Assembly: GCA_963835495.1 (NCBI GenBank)
Contig: CAWIFQ010000005.1
Span: 1,178,001-1,242,000, forward strand
Length of the DNA: 64,000 nt
Source: Acaudatibacter sp963835495
GTDB taxonomy: Bacteria > Pseudomonadota > Alphaproteobacteria > Caulobacterales > Caulobacteraceae
Direction: 5' to 3'
Positions 51,664-60,754 of the stretch are shown here, one piece after another. The position numbers and the translations under genes are program-made. Position 1 is the stretch's first letter. Every line of letters begins with the position of its first letter. Below the pieces are notes generated by a model. The model saw nothing but the letters and a program-made list of their open reading frames with translations, made no database searches and was not told the DNA's origin.

Positions 51664-52637
51664 AACAGCCCCTGGATGCAGCTTGGGCGTGGGCGGCCGC
51701 ACTTGCCGCGATCGGCGGGGCCGCGCTGGCGGCGCCCGGCGGGGCGTCGGCGGCGGTGCGGTATGTCGCCACCGGCGGGGCGGCGCAGGCGACGATTGTC
51801 GACCTGAGCAGCCGGCGGCAGGACGAGGCGGTGCTGAGCTTTACCGCGACGCTGCTGCGGCGCACGCCGGCGCGCCTCAGCGACCTGGACGCCTACTGGG
51901 GCGACGGGACGCTGCAGATCGACTGCCTGAACCACCTCACCCGCTGGAAGGTCACGGCCGGCTACAACCTCGACCGCACGCGCCGGTTCGATGCGCCGGC
52001 GCCCGCTTTCGGCGCCTGGTCCGACGACGCGGCGGGCACGGTGGCGCGGGCGCTGGAGAGCTACGTCTGCCACGGCGTGGTCTCGCCCGACGTCGGCCTG
52101 GTGGCCGACCTGACCGGCTTCGCCCGCGCCTACCTCGGCGGCCTGAGCGTGGCCCAGGCGAGTGGGGCGCAGGCCGGTTCGGCCGCTGCGTCTCCGCCCC
52201 CGCCGGCCCAGGCCGCGGCGCCGGCCGCGCCGGGGGAGCTGGCCAACTTCTACATGATCGACCGCGACGCCAACGGCGCCGAGCTGGTCGATATGTCGGT
52301 GCGCAAGCGCAAGGGCGCGGTGGCGCGCCTCAGGCTGTACCGGCTGGAAATCAAGCCGATCCACTTCTCCGTCGGCGACTATCACTGGCAGCGGTACGAG
52401 TTCGAGGTCGACTGCGCCGGCCACCGCGAGCGCCGGGCCCCCAGCGCGTTTCTGTCGTTCGAGGACCACACCAAGGTCGAGGTTCCGCACCCGAAATTCT
52501 TCGACTGGGACCCGATCTACCAGAGCGGGATCGAGCCGCTGGTCTGCGACGAGAAGCCGGCGCCGGGCGTGATGGCGGTGGGGGACCTGGAAGCGTTCCA
52601 GCGCTGGTTCCTCGGCGGCGGCGCGGGGCCGCCATAA
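51660..52637 (+). CDS. Exported protein with two adhesin-E-like repeats
   Basis: This 325-residue protein begins MKQPLDAAWAWAAALAAIGG with a signal peptide. It holds two related modules: about residues 30-150 (VRYVATGGAAQATIVDLSSR ... GDGTLQIDCLN ... LESYVCHGV) and about 195-305 (ANFYMIDRDANGAELVDMSV ... YEFEVDCAG ... GIEPLVCDE), separated by a Pro/Ala linker. The pattern of a YxI/D strand, central DC and C-terminal Cys fits the surface-adhesin-E-like fold. Function unknown. Its ATG overlaps the stop of the kinase relic, and GC content returns to about 70% here. Confidence 0.7.
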   Translation: MKQPLDAAWAWAAALAAIGGAALAAPGGASAAVRYVATGGAAQATIVDLSSRRQDEAVLSFTATLLRRTPARLSDLDAYWGDGTLQIDCLNHLTRWKVTAGYNLDRTRRFDAPAPAFGAWSDDAAGTVARALESYVCHGVVSPDVGLVADLTGFARAYLGGLSVAQASGAQAGSAAASPPPPAQAAAPAAPGELANFYMIDRDANGAELVDMSVRKRKGAVARLRLYRLEIKPIHFSVGDYHWQRYEFEVDCAGHRERRAPSAFLSFEDHTKVEVPHPKFFDWDPIYQSGIEPLVCDEKPAPGVMAVGDLEAFQRWFLGGGAGPP

Positions 52638-52657
52638 GGGATTCGTTGTCGCGGCGG

Positions 52658-52919
52658 GCCCCCTCCACCCCTTCGGGGTCCCCCTCCCCCGATGGGGGAG
52701 GAGATTCTGCGTTGGCGCTCTTTTCTCCTCACCCGTAGGGGGAGGGGGACCGCGAAGCGGTGGAGGGGGCTTGGGCTTGACGACGCCCGTCCGCGGAGAG
52801 CGCTGAGCGGCACACCACTTCATGGTCCCCCTCCCCCGATGGGGGAGGAGATTGGGTCAGCGCCCTTTCTCCTCACCCGTAGGGGGAGGGGGACCGCGAA
52901 GCGGTGGAGGGGGCTGGGG
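52658..52919. repeat. Family A palindromic repeats, two tandem copies
   Basis: One complete element (about 52658-52773) is followed by a second (about 52820-52919) lacking only part of its left module. Both end CACCCGTAGGGGGAGGGGGA and CCGCGAAGCGGTGGAGGG. The rest of the 52638-53235 gap has the parS site and a family B copy but no gene. Confidence 0.9.
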
Positions 52920-53061
52920 CTTGACGCGGATTCAACCACGTAGGTCACTGGCCTGGACGCTCATCGGGCGCCGGGTCTTTGACATCGTGAGGCAGCAGGA
53001 AATCTGGGGCGCCGCCGTGTCGGCGCCTTGGAATGGGCGCCGTTATTATCGGTGAATAGCG

Positions 53062-53075
53062 GTTTCACGTGAAAC
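53062..53075. other. parS-like ParB-binding site
   Basis: GTTTCACGTGAAAC is the perfect 14-bp core of the bacterial parS palindrome. With flanks on the minus strand it reads TGTTTCACGTGAAACC, 15 of 16 bases of the consensus. It is intergenic. No parA or parB gene is in this window. Sites of this type cluster near the replication origin. Confidence 0.75.
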
Positions 53076-53165
53076 ATCGTGGGCGCGGTGCAGGAGGGCT
53101 GGGCGCAGGAAATCTGGAAGCGGTTGGTGCGTCTCGCCGGGCGGTCAGCAGTCGGGACCCCAACC

Positions 53166-53271
53166 CACGTCATTGCCGGCTGGAGCGCGAAGCGCGGAAT
53201 GCCGGCAACCCATGCACACGACCCGGCGGCGGCGTTCATGGGTGGCCGGGACAAGCCCGGCCATGACGTGA
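53166..53271. repeat. Family B palindromic repeat, full copy
   Basis: ACGTCATTGCCGGCTGGAGC with GCGGAATGCCGGCAACCCAT on the left, and TTCATGGGTGGCCGGGACAA with GCCCGGCCATGACGTGA on the right. It overlaps the C-terminal codons of the Crp/Fnr gene. Confidence 0.88.
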
Positions 53272-54052
53272 GAGGAGCTCAAGCTGGTCTTGACCGGCGC
53301 CGGCCGTCCCGCCCCTCAGCTCTTGTGGTTCGGCGGGGGGCCCAGCAGGCGGTGCGAATTCGCGGCGGACGATGCCGTAGCATTCGCACGACAGCGCCTC
53401 GAGGCCGGGGCGGTCGAGGATCTGGATGTGGCCGCGGACGTAGCGGATCAGGCCGGCCTTCTGCAGCGCCGAGGCGGCGGCGGAGACGCTGGGGCGGGTG
53501 ACGCCGAGCATCATCGCCAGATAGTCCTGGGTGAGCGGGAAGTCGTCGGCGGCGACCTCGTCGTGGGCCAGCAGCAGCCAGCGCGCGCAGCGGGCCTCGG
53601 TGTCGTGCAGCTGGGCGCAGGCGACGTTCTGGCCCATCTGGGTCAGCGAGGCGAGCACGTACTTCAGCATCGCCGCGCGGATCGCCGGATGGCGCTCCAT
53701 CGCCTGGCGGAAGGCCGCGGTCTCGATGCGCCAGCCGTCGCCCGGCACCTGCACCATCGAGGCGTAGATCATGGTCTCGCCGCCCAGCACGACGGCGAGC
53801 CCGGTCATCCCCTCGCGCCCGACCGTGGCGACCTCGATGGCCGAGCCGCTGGTCGTCGAGGGCGACGATCGAGATCATGCCATTGTTGGGGAACCAGACG
53901 TGGGAGGGGCGCTCGCCCGCCTGGAAGATCGACTGGTCCTTGGCCAGCGCCACGTCTTCCAGCGCCGGGCGCAGGGCGTCGAGGTCCGCCGGCGCCAGCG
54001 CGCGCAGCAGGCCGTTGCCGATCGGCGGCGGATGGGTGGTTGGTGAAGCCAA
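53236..54052 (-). CDS. Crp/Fnr-family transcriptional regulator, one frameshift
   Basis: This cyclic-nucleotide-binding-fold regulator has VALAKDQSIFQAGERPSHVWFPNNGMISI at the N-terminus and a C-terminal HTH_Crp (FPLTQDYLAMMLGVTRPSVSAAASALQKAGLI). The frame slips near 53846; dropping one base restores DDSGSAIEVATVGREGMTG. The repaired length is about 271 residues. It has no N-terminal Cys cluster for an Fe-S centre, so it is not an FNR in the strict sense. The last residues SRHGRACPGHP are encoded by a family B repeat. Whether it binds the FixK-type boxes in this window is unknown. Confidence 0.82.
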
Positions 54053-54392
54053 TTCGGCGTCCCGCGCGGTCTAGAGCGGGAGTCTTTGGCGCCCGGCGGC
54101 GCGTCTCTCAGCCGTCAGAGCCCAGGAGGTATTCACTGACGATGGCGACACTATGCGCCTTCGCCGAAACAAAGTCCGCAAACGTCTGCGTCACTCAGCT
54201 GGTCGCCCCCCGGCCGAAACGGCGGCGCCCGACGCGCCGTGTCCGCCGATCAATGGCCGAGCTTGGCCCGGCTGTATGTCCAGGACCCAACAGACGCAGG
54301 CATGAGCGGGGCGCGCCAGCAGTTTGACCATTTGCCCCCCTGCGGCGTCCGGTCTAGCGTTTCTGCCGATAGAAAGCCTGGGGGAGGCCTGA
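54053..54392. other. Intergenic region before the sulfotransferase gene
   Basis: This 340-bp gap contains an AGGAGGT followed by an ATG (54141) opening a 62-codon frame, but the spacing is long and the predicted protein is Arg/Pro-rich with no recognisable feature. I do not call it a gene. No terminator is obvious. Confidence 0.4.
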
Positions 54393-55334
54393 ATGACTGC
54401 ATTGGTGCGCCCGCCGTTGCGCGAGGTGCGTTCGCGTATTTTCGACAGCGCCCGGTGGGCCGGCTACCAGCCGCGCGACGGCGACGTGGTGATCGCCACC
54501 TATCCCAAGTGCGGCACCACCTGGACGCAGCGGATCGTCGGCATGCTGCTGGCGGGGAACGCGGCGCCGTTCGCGGTGCACGGGCCATGGTTCGACTTCC
54601 GCCTTGGCCCGCCGGTCGAGGCCAGCTTGGCCGAGGCCGAGGCGGTTCCAGGGCGGCGATACCTGAAATCGCACCTGCCCTATGACGCGCTGCCGGTGTT
54701 CGACGGGGTGAAGTTCATCCACGTGGCCCGCGACGGGCGCGACTCGGCGATGAGCTTCCACAACCACATGCGCACCTTCACCCCGTTCGCGCGCGAGAAC
54801 GGCAACCAGGTCAGCCTTAGCGATCCGAAGTTCGGCGACCCGATGCCGCCGACGCCGGAAGACCCGGCGCAGTTCTTCCGCGAGTGGCTGGTCGATGGCG
54901 GCGCCATGGGCGATCCCGGCGCCTCTTACTGGGAGATGGAGCGCAGCTACTGGGACGCACGGCATGAGCCCAACTTGCTGCTGGTGCACTACGCCGACCT
55001 GAAGGCCGACCGCGCCGGCGAGATCGCCCGCATCGCCCGCTTCCTCGAGGTGGATGTGGCCCCGGCGGCCATGCACGACATCGTCGAGGCCGCGGGGTTC
55101 GAGGCGATGAAGGAGAAGGGCGCCGAGCTGATGCCGGGCGCGGAGATGGTGTGGGACGGCGGCTACAAGAGCTTCCTCTACAAGGGCGTCAACGGCCGCT
55201 GGCAGGGCGTCTGCGCCGAAGCGGATCTGGCCGCCTACAAGGCGCGGGTGGCGGAGGAGTTCACGCCCGCGCTCGCCGCCTGGCTGGAAGGCGGCCGGCT
55301 CGTGGCCGGCGACCCGGCGGCTTCGGCCGACTGA
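54393..55334 (+). CDS. PAPS-dependent sulfotransferase
   Basis: This 313-residue cytoplasmic sulfotransferase has the PAPS 5'-phosphosulfate loop in ATYPKCGTTWTQRI (about residue 40), the KSHLPYDALP substrate helix and the 3'-phosphate-binding HVARDGRDSAMSFHNHM (about 115). The C-terminal KGVNGRWQG replaces the usual RKGxxGDWK, which closes over PAPS. Acceptors in bacteria include lipids, sugars and small alcohols; none is indicated here. It is monocistronic. Confidence 0.9.
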   Translation: MTALVRPPLREVRSRIFDSARWAGYQPRDGDVVIATYPKCGTTWTQRIVGMLLAGNAAPFAVHGPWFDFRLGPPVEASLAEAEAVPGRRYLKSHLPYDALPVFDGVKFIHVARDGRDSAMSFHNHMRTFTPFARENGNQVSLSDPKFGDPMPPTPEDPAQFFREWLVDGGAMGDPGASYWEMERSYWDARHEPNLLLVHYADLKADRAGEIARIARFLEVDVAPAAMHDIVEAAGFEAMKEKGAELMPGAEMVWDGGYKSFLYKGVNGRWQGVCAEADLAAYKARVAEEFTPALAAWLEGGRLVAGDPAASAD

Positions 55335-55499
55335 GCGCGGGGCGCTCGGACGGGTCCGTCAGGGCGCCGGCGACGAGCCGCGCCCGCGCCGCCTCGCGCG
55401 CGGATGAACCTAAGGTGCTCCTGCCCGTTCACTCAGGGCTCAGGTCAGATCGACAAGAAGCGCAGGGACGGCGGCTCCCGCCGTTCAGGAGATTTTCCA

Positions 55500-55751
55500 T
55501 TGCAAAAGATACTCATCGGGGCGTTCGCACTTTCCCTGCTTGGCGGCTCGGCGGCGCTGGCCCAGCCTCCCATGCACGACCAGGGCGGCCACGACCAAGC
55601 CGGCCAACCCGGCGGTGACCGCCATGACGGCGGCGATCGCCACGACATGGGCGGCGATCGTCACGGCGGCTGGGACCATCACCATCACGGCCGCATGGTC
55701 TGCAGCTGGCGGCACCACCGTCGCGTCTGCTGGCGCACGCACGGCTGGTAG
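55500..55751 (+). CDS. Small exported His/Asp-rich protein
   Basis: This 83-residue protein starts at TTG 55500 with AGGAGA 7 bases upstream. It has a signal peptide (QKILIGAFALSLLGGSAALA) and a mature part of repeated HDxGG, GGDRHD and HHHH motifs, then VCSWRHHRRVCWRTHGW with two cysteines. Such composition suggests a periplasmic metal-binding or cationic protein. The frame extends upstream to 55404, but without a signal peptide. Confidence 0.7.
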   Translation: MQKILIGAFALSLLGGSAALAQPPMHDQGGHDQAGQPGGDRHDGGDRHDMGGDRHGGWDHHHHGRMVCSWRHHRRVCWRTHGW

Positions 55752-55862
55752 CTGAGCGGTTCCCGGTCCTCCGGCCAACAGCCGGAGGACCGTCCGGACC
55801 TCGGCCATACATGACCAGCTTTTCATGCCGCGGTCATCGGTGGCGGCGATAGAGTGGCGGCA

Positions 55863-56525
55863 ATGTCGCCGCATCTCGCCGACCACTATCCCACGCCGGC
55901 CTCGATGCGCGCCGACCTGATCGTGCACGTGATCGGGCTCGGTTTCGCGGTGATCGGCGGCGTGACCCTGCTCGCGCTGGCGTTCGGGCTGGGACATCTG
56001 AGCCAGGCGGCGGCGGTGGCCATCTATGTCGCCGGCTTCGTCGCCATGCTGGCGCTCTCGGCGGCCTACAACTTCTCCAAGCTGCGCTGGCGGCCGATCC
56101 TGCGCCGGCTGGACCACGCCGCGATCTTCGTCATGATCGCCGGCTCCTACACCCCCTTCACCACCCAGCGGCTGCACGGGAACTGGGCCGTCGGCATGAC
56201 GCTCGCGGTCTGGACCCTGGCGCTGGCGGGCGTCGCGGCCAAGCTGTTCCTGCCGGGGCTCGGGCGGCGGTTCTGGATCGGGCTCTACCTCGCCCTCGGC
56301 TGGCTGGCGCTGGTGGCGATCCAGCCGATCCTCAGCGCCGTGCCAGGGGTGGTGCTGGCGCTGCTCGCCGCTGGCGGCCTGGTCTATTCGGTCGGCGCGG
56401 TGATCTACGTGCTGAAACAGCTGAAGTTCCGCCGCGCGATCTGGCACGGCCATGTCGTCGGCGCCGCCGCGCTGCACTTCGCCGCGGTGCTGGTCGGCGT
56501 GGTCCTGGCGCCTGGCGCCGGCTGA
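55863..56525 (+). CDS. Hemolysin III/TrhA family membrane protein
   Basis: This 220-residue PAQR-superfamily protein has seven TM helices. It shows ADLIVHVIGLGFAVIGGV, SAAYNFSKLRWRPILRRLDHAAIFVMIAGSYTPF (with the family's Asp-His and Ser-Tyr-Thr-Pro) and the C-terminal HGHVVGAAALHFAAV. These supply a His/Asp site for a membrane metal. Despite the name, haemolysis is not the physiological role; E. coli TrhA acts in membrane-energy homeostasis. GTG 55854 is an alternative start. Confidence 0.88.
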   Translation: MSPHLADHYPTPASMRADLIVHVIGLGFAVIGGVTLLALAFGLGHLSQAAAVAIYVAGFVAMLALSAAYNFSKLRWRPILRRLDHAAIFVMIAGSYTPFTTQRLHGNWAVGMTLAVWTLALAGVAAKLFLPGLGRRFWIGLYLALGWLALVAIQPILSAVPGVVLALLAAGGLVYSVGAVIYVLKQLKFRRAIWHGHVVGAAALHFAAVLVGVVLAPGAG

Positions 56526-56531
56526 CCCGAG

Positions 56532-57026
56532 CTACGTCGGCGACGCCGTGCGGAAGCGGCGAACCGCGAGCCAGCCGAGCACGACGAAGATCAGCAGCGT
56601 CAGACCCTGGGCGATCCCGAACGGCGGCTCCGATCCCTTCGGCGCCAGCTTGTGCAGCGCCGGCAGCTTGCCGAACGCCTGCACCACGGCGACGAACACG
56701 TTGAGATAGAGCCCGATCACGGCGCCGATCACGTAGGTCGGCCGCCAGGCGCCCGCCAGCTTGCGGCCATACAGCGCCACGCACGCCAGCAGCAGGATCA
56801 GCAGGGAAATGGCGCCGACGATGTAGGGCGGCCCGAAGCTGCCCTTGTAGAACATGAAGCCGGTCACGTCGGTGAGGATGCTCAGCGCCAGATAGATCGC
56901 CGTCAGAACGCCGGACAGTCGATCAACGAGCATCTCGGCCAGAACGGCGAGGCCCACGACGATGGCCGCAACGCTGATGAGCGTGTGGATGGTGGTAAAG
57001 ACGCCAATCGACAAACCCAGGATCAT
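56532..57026 (-). CDS. Four-helix membrane protein of unknown function
   Basis: Starting ATG 57026 (MILGLSIGVFTTIHTLISVA) with GGGAGGCG upstream, this 164-residue protein has four TM helices, a DVTGFMFYKGSFGPPYIVGA loop and a C-terminal WLAVRRFRTASPT tail. I recall similar proteins in many proteobacteria annotated as unknown. It is on the same strand as the next unknown membrane-associated gene and convergent with trhA by 6 bp. A longer frame upstream crosses into that gene and is not real. Confidence 0.72.
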   Translation of the reverse strand: MILGLSIGVFTTIHTLISVAAIVVGLAVLAEMLVDRLSGVLTAIYLALSILTDVTGFMFYKGSFGPPYIVGAISLLILLLACVALYGRKLAGAWRPTYVIGAVIGLYLNVFVAVVQAFGKLPALHKLAPKGSEPPFGIAQGLTLLIFVVLGWLAVRRFRTASPT

Positions 57027-57091
57027 GAGGATCGCCTCCCGCTGGTCAGGCGCCGAGCTTCCGCCTAGATCGCGCAAAAGCCAAGCTGCGG

Positions 57092-57700
57092 CTAGCTGGG
57101 CCTGCCGACCGCCGAATAGACGCGGAAGTCCTGCTTCGCCAGCGGCCGCAGCACGGTCAGGATCGGCGCGACGTCGCCCACCGTATCGCCCAGCGCTTGG
57201 AACGCCCGCTCGCGATCCTCCTTCGCCGAGGCGATCCGCGCCTCGACCTCTTCTCGGGAGGTCGAATCCAACCCGGCCTGTCGCCCGATGATGGTCTCGG
57301 CTTCGATCAGCTCGGTGGCGTCGAAGACGCCTTCCAGGCCGAGGATGAACTTGACCATCACGGTGTGGATCTGCGCCCGCGTGAGCACATCGCGCAGATC
57401 GTAGAGCAACTCGCGGTTGCGTTCGTAGGTCTCCGTCTCGCGCCGCACCGCCCGCAACAGGCGCATTGTGAAGGTCCCGTAGGGCTCGCCGCGGCCGTGC
57501 GCTGCCCGGGCGAGGTCGATCAGCAGTTCGAGCACCGAGAGGATCTCGCCGAACAGCAGCGCCGCGCCGTGCTCGCGTTCGCGCCGGCGCAGCGAGGCTT
57601 CGAACTGGGTGGAAACGAAGCCACCGATCGTCGCCAGGATGGCGCCGAGGATAACCGCCCAGAGAGTGTCGTCGCCGCCGTTGAAGGGGGAATCTCCCAT
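57092..57700 (-). CDS. Membrane-anchored helical protein of unknown function
   Basis: This 202-residue protein has one N-terminal TM helix (WAVILGAILATIGGFVSTQF, about residues 14-33) followed by long Arg/Glu-rich helices (EASLRRREREHGAALLFGEI and RETETYERNRELLYDLRDVL) that look like coiled coil. I do not recognise the family. It lies between the four-helix protein and the APC permease on the same strand. Confidence 0.68.
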   Translation of the reverse strand: MGDSPFNGGDDTLWAVILGAILATIGGFVSTQFEASLRRREREHGAALLFGEILSVLELLIDLARAAHGRGEPYGTFTMRLLRAVRRETETYERNRELLYDLRDVLTRAQIHTVMVKFILGLEGVFDATELIEAETIIGRQAGLDSTSREEVEARIASAKEDRERAFQALGDTVGDVAPILTVLRPLAKQDFRVYSAVGRPS

Positions 57701-57723
57701 CGGGCCTGGTTTCGCCGGCCAGC

Positions 57724-59140
57724 CTAGCTATCGGCGCGCGCCGCGCGAAGCCCACCTGCCTGGCGCCAGGCGAAATAGCAGGCGAGGCCGACGGCGTTCC
57801 AGATGGCGAAGAACACCTGGGTCTTCATGCTGCAGGTTGGCGAACAGGTAGAGGCAGCCGAGGATGGCGGCGGGCCCGACGATCCAGGCTGCGGGCGTGC
57901 GGTAGAGGCGCGGCGCATCCGGATCGCGTCGGCGCAGCACCAGCAGGCAGGCGGCCACGGCGATGAAGGCGGTCAGGGTGCCAGCGTTGGCCAGCGACGC
58001 GATCTGGTCCAATGGGGCCAGGCCCGCCAGCACGCTCACCACCACGGCGGTCGCCAGCGTCATCCGGATCGGCGCGCCATTGCGCGGGCTGACCTTGGCC
58101 AGCGCGGCCGGCAGCAGGCCATCGCGGGCCATGACGAAGAAGATGCGGCTCTGGCCGTAGAGGAAGGCCAGGATCACGGTCGGCAGCGCGATCACCGCCG
58201 CCGCGCCGATGACGATGGCGACCCCGCCCTGGCCGAGCCCGCGCAGGATCAGCGCCAGCGGCTCGGGGCTGGCGGCGAAGCGCGCCGTGGGCATCGCCCC
58301 GATCGCCGCGGCGGCGACCGCAACGTAGATCAGCGCGCAGGCGATCATCGAGCCGACGATGCCGATCGGCAGGTCGCGGCTAGGGTGTTTGGTCTCCTCG
58401 GCGGCGGTGGAGATCGCGTCGAAGCCGTAGAAGGCGAAGAAGATGATCGCCGCGGCCGCCATCACCCCGTGGCGCACGCCGCCGATGCTGCCGCCGGCGA
58501 AGCCATAGGGCATGAACGGGTGGAAGTTGGCGGCCTTGAAGTGCGGCGCGGCGACGGCGATGAACAGCGCGAGCGCGGCGATCTTCACGGCGACCAGCAC
58601 CGCGTTGACGGTGGCGCTCTCGCGCGTCCCCAGCGTGAGCAGCCCCGTGACCACCGCGATGATGGCGATGGCGGGCAGGTTGATCGCGCCGCCGGCCCAC
58701 AGCCCCGCCGACATCGCCGCCGGCAGGTGCACGCCCATCGCGCCCAGGAACCCGACCGCATAACCCGCCCAGCCGACCGCGACGGCGCTGACCACCAGCG
58801 AATATTCGAGGATCAGGCTCCAGCCGACCACCCAGGCGACGATCTCGCCCAGCGCCACGTAGCTGTAGGTGTAGGCGCTGCCGGAAACCGGGATCAGCGT
58901 CGCCACCTCGGCGTAGGCCAGCGCGGCGCAGGCGCAGACTGCGCCGGCGACCAGGAACGACAGGATCACGCCCGGCCCAGCCAGGTTCGCCCCCACGCCG
59001 ATCAGCGTGTAGATGCCGGTGCCGACGATCGCGCCGACGCCGAGCGGGATCAGGTGGCGCCAGGTGAGGGTCGGGTTCAGGCGGTGGTGGGCCGCCAGGT
59101 CGTCCAGCGACACCGATTTGCGGCGCATCAGCGAGGTCAT
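57724..59140 (-). CDS. APC-superfamily amino acid permease, one frameshift
   Basis: This 12-helix transporter of the cationic/neutral amino acid permease group begins WRHLIPLGVGAIVGTGIYTLIGV, the APC TM1 with GVGAIVGTGI. It has FFAFYGFDAISTAAEETKHP in TM6-7 and SRIFFVMARDGLLP between TM8 and TM9. The frame slips near 57832; dropping one base turns the C-terminus into NLSMKTQVFFAIWNAVGLACYFAW, a proper last helix. Repaired length is 471 residues. Convergent with nothing; divergent from amn. Confidence 0.88.
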
Positions 59141-59238
59141 GGGACTCCGTCAACCGGCTTGGCGGGCCGCAGTCGTCCCCGTCATCGAACCGCGGTCAAG
59201 CTCCTCGAAAGCATCGCCGGCTGCGGCTATAACGCCGC

Positions 59239-60705
59239 ATGAGCCCCAAAACCCACGCGCCTGGGACCCGAGCCGCCGCCGTCGTCGCCCAGCTGGAGGC
59301 CGAGTATCGCCGCGCGACGGGCGCGCTGCGGTCGGCGCTCAAGGCCTTCATGCAGGGCGGCAAGCTGCCGGATCCCGACTTGCGCGCCGAACGCGCCTTC
59401 ACCTATCCCGAACTGCGCATCGCCTATGACGGCGTCAACGCGCCGCCGCGGATCGCCCGCTCCTACGCCCGCTTCAACGGGCCCGGCGTCTACGGCCTCA
59501 CCATCACCCGGCCGGACCTGTTCGCCGACTATCTGACCGAGCAGCTGACGCTGATCATGACCGACTTCGAGGTCGAGGTGGCGGTCGGCCGTTCCGATCA
59601 GGAGATGCCGTTCCCCTATGTGCTGGACGCCGCCGACGCGGCGGCGGCGGACGTCAGCGCGGCCGAGATCGCCCGCCACTTCCCCACCACCGAGCTGGCC
59701 CATATCGGCGACGAGATCAGCGACGGCTTCTGGCAGGCGGGCGGCGACCGGGTGCGCCCGCTCGGCCTGTTCGACGCCCTGCGCACCGACTTCTCGCTGC
59801 AGCGGATCACCCACTACACCGGCGCGCCGGCCGACCACGTGCAGCCCTACCTGCTGTTCACCAACTACCATCGCTACGTCGACGAGTTCGTGCGATGGGC
59901 CTGCGCCGAGCTGGTGCGCGAGGGGAGCCCCTACGAGACGCTCTCCTGCGCCGGCGGCCTGGTCATCACCCGCGACACGGCCGATCCCGAGCGGGCGGTG
60001 GCCGATTCGGCGTCACGGCGATATCAGATGCCGGCCTACCACCTGACCACCAGGGACCGGCGCGGCCTCTCGCTGGTCAACATCGGCGTCGGCCCGTCCA
60101 ACGCCAAGACCATCACCGACCACCTGGCCGTGCTGCGGCCCGAGGCGTGGCTGATGATCGGCCACTGCGGCGGCCTCAGGAACAGCCAGACCATCGGCGA
60201 CTATGTGCTGGCCCACGCCTATCTGCGCGACGACCACGTGCTGGACGACATCCTGCCGCTCGAGATCCCGATCCCGCCGATCGCCGAGGTGCAGCTGGCC
60301 CTCCAGCGCGCGGCGGAGATCGTCACCGGCGAGAGCGGCGATTCGCTGAAGGCGCGCCTGCGCACCGGCACCGTCGTCACCACCGACGACCGCAACTGGG
60401 AGCTCCGCTATTCGCTGAGCGCGCTGCGCTTCAATCAGTCCCGCGCGGTGGCGATCGACATGGAGAGCGCCACCATCGCCACCCAGGGCTACCGCTTCCG
60501 CACCCCCTACGGCACGCTGCTCTGCGTCTCCGACAAGCCGCTGCATGGCGAGATCAAGCTGCCCGGCCAGGCCAACGCCTTCTACGAGCGCGCGATCTCG
60601 CAGCACCTGCGCATCGGCATCGCCACCATGGACCTCTTGCGCGAGGAGGGCCCGCGCCTGCACTCGCGCAAACTGCGAAGCTTCGACGAGCCCCCATTCA
60701 GGTAG
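59239..60705 (+). CDS. amn: AMP nucleosidase
   Basis: This 488-residue enzyme splits AMP into adenine and ribose-5-phosphate. The N-terminal regulatory half has ERAFTYPELRIAYDGVNAPP and SYARFNGPGVYGLTITRPDLF. The C-terminal half is a nucleoside phosphorylase fold: VNIGVGPSNAKTITDHLAVL, MIGHCGGLRNSQTIGDYVLA, AIDMESATIATQGYR and SDKPLHGEIKLPGQAN. ATG 59239 gives full family length. The tyrosine-phosphatase gene follows 49 bp later on the same strand. Confidence 0.94.
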   Translation: MSPKTHAPGTRAAAVVAQLEAEYRRATGALRSALKAFMQGGKLPDPDLRAERAFTYPELRIAYDGVNAPPRIARSYARFNGPGVYGLTITRPDLFADYLTEQLTLIMTDFEVEVAVGRSDQEMPFPYVLDAADAAAADVSAAEIARHFPTTELAHIGDEISDGFWQAGGDRVRPLGLFDALRTDFSLQRITHYTGAPADHVQPYLLFTNYHRYVDEFVRWACAELVREGSPYETLSCAGGLVITRDTADPERAVADSASRRYQMPAYHLTTRDRRGLSLVNIGVGPSNAKTITDHLAVLRPEAWLMIGHCGGLRNSQTIGDYVLAHAYLRDDHVLDDILPLEIPIPPIAEVQLALQRAAEIVTGESGDSLKARLRTGTVVTTDDRNWELRYSLSALRFNQSRAVAIDMESATIATQGYRFRTPYGTLLCVSDKPLHGEIKLPGQANAFYERAISQHLRIGIATMDLLREEGPRLHSRKLRSFDEPPFR

Positions 60706-60754
60706 CTCGACCGGCGGTCTCGCCAATGTCACACAGCATCGCTATCTCAGCGGC

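Noticed and set aside
54141..54329. A 62-codon frame after an AGGAGGT
   Set aside because: Spacing to the ATG is too long, the product is Arg/Pro-rich and has no recognisable feature.
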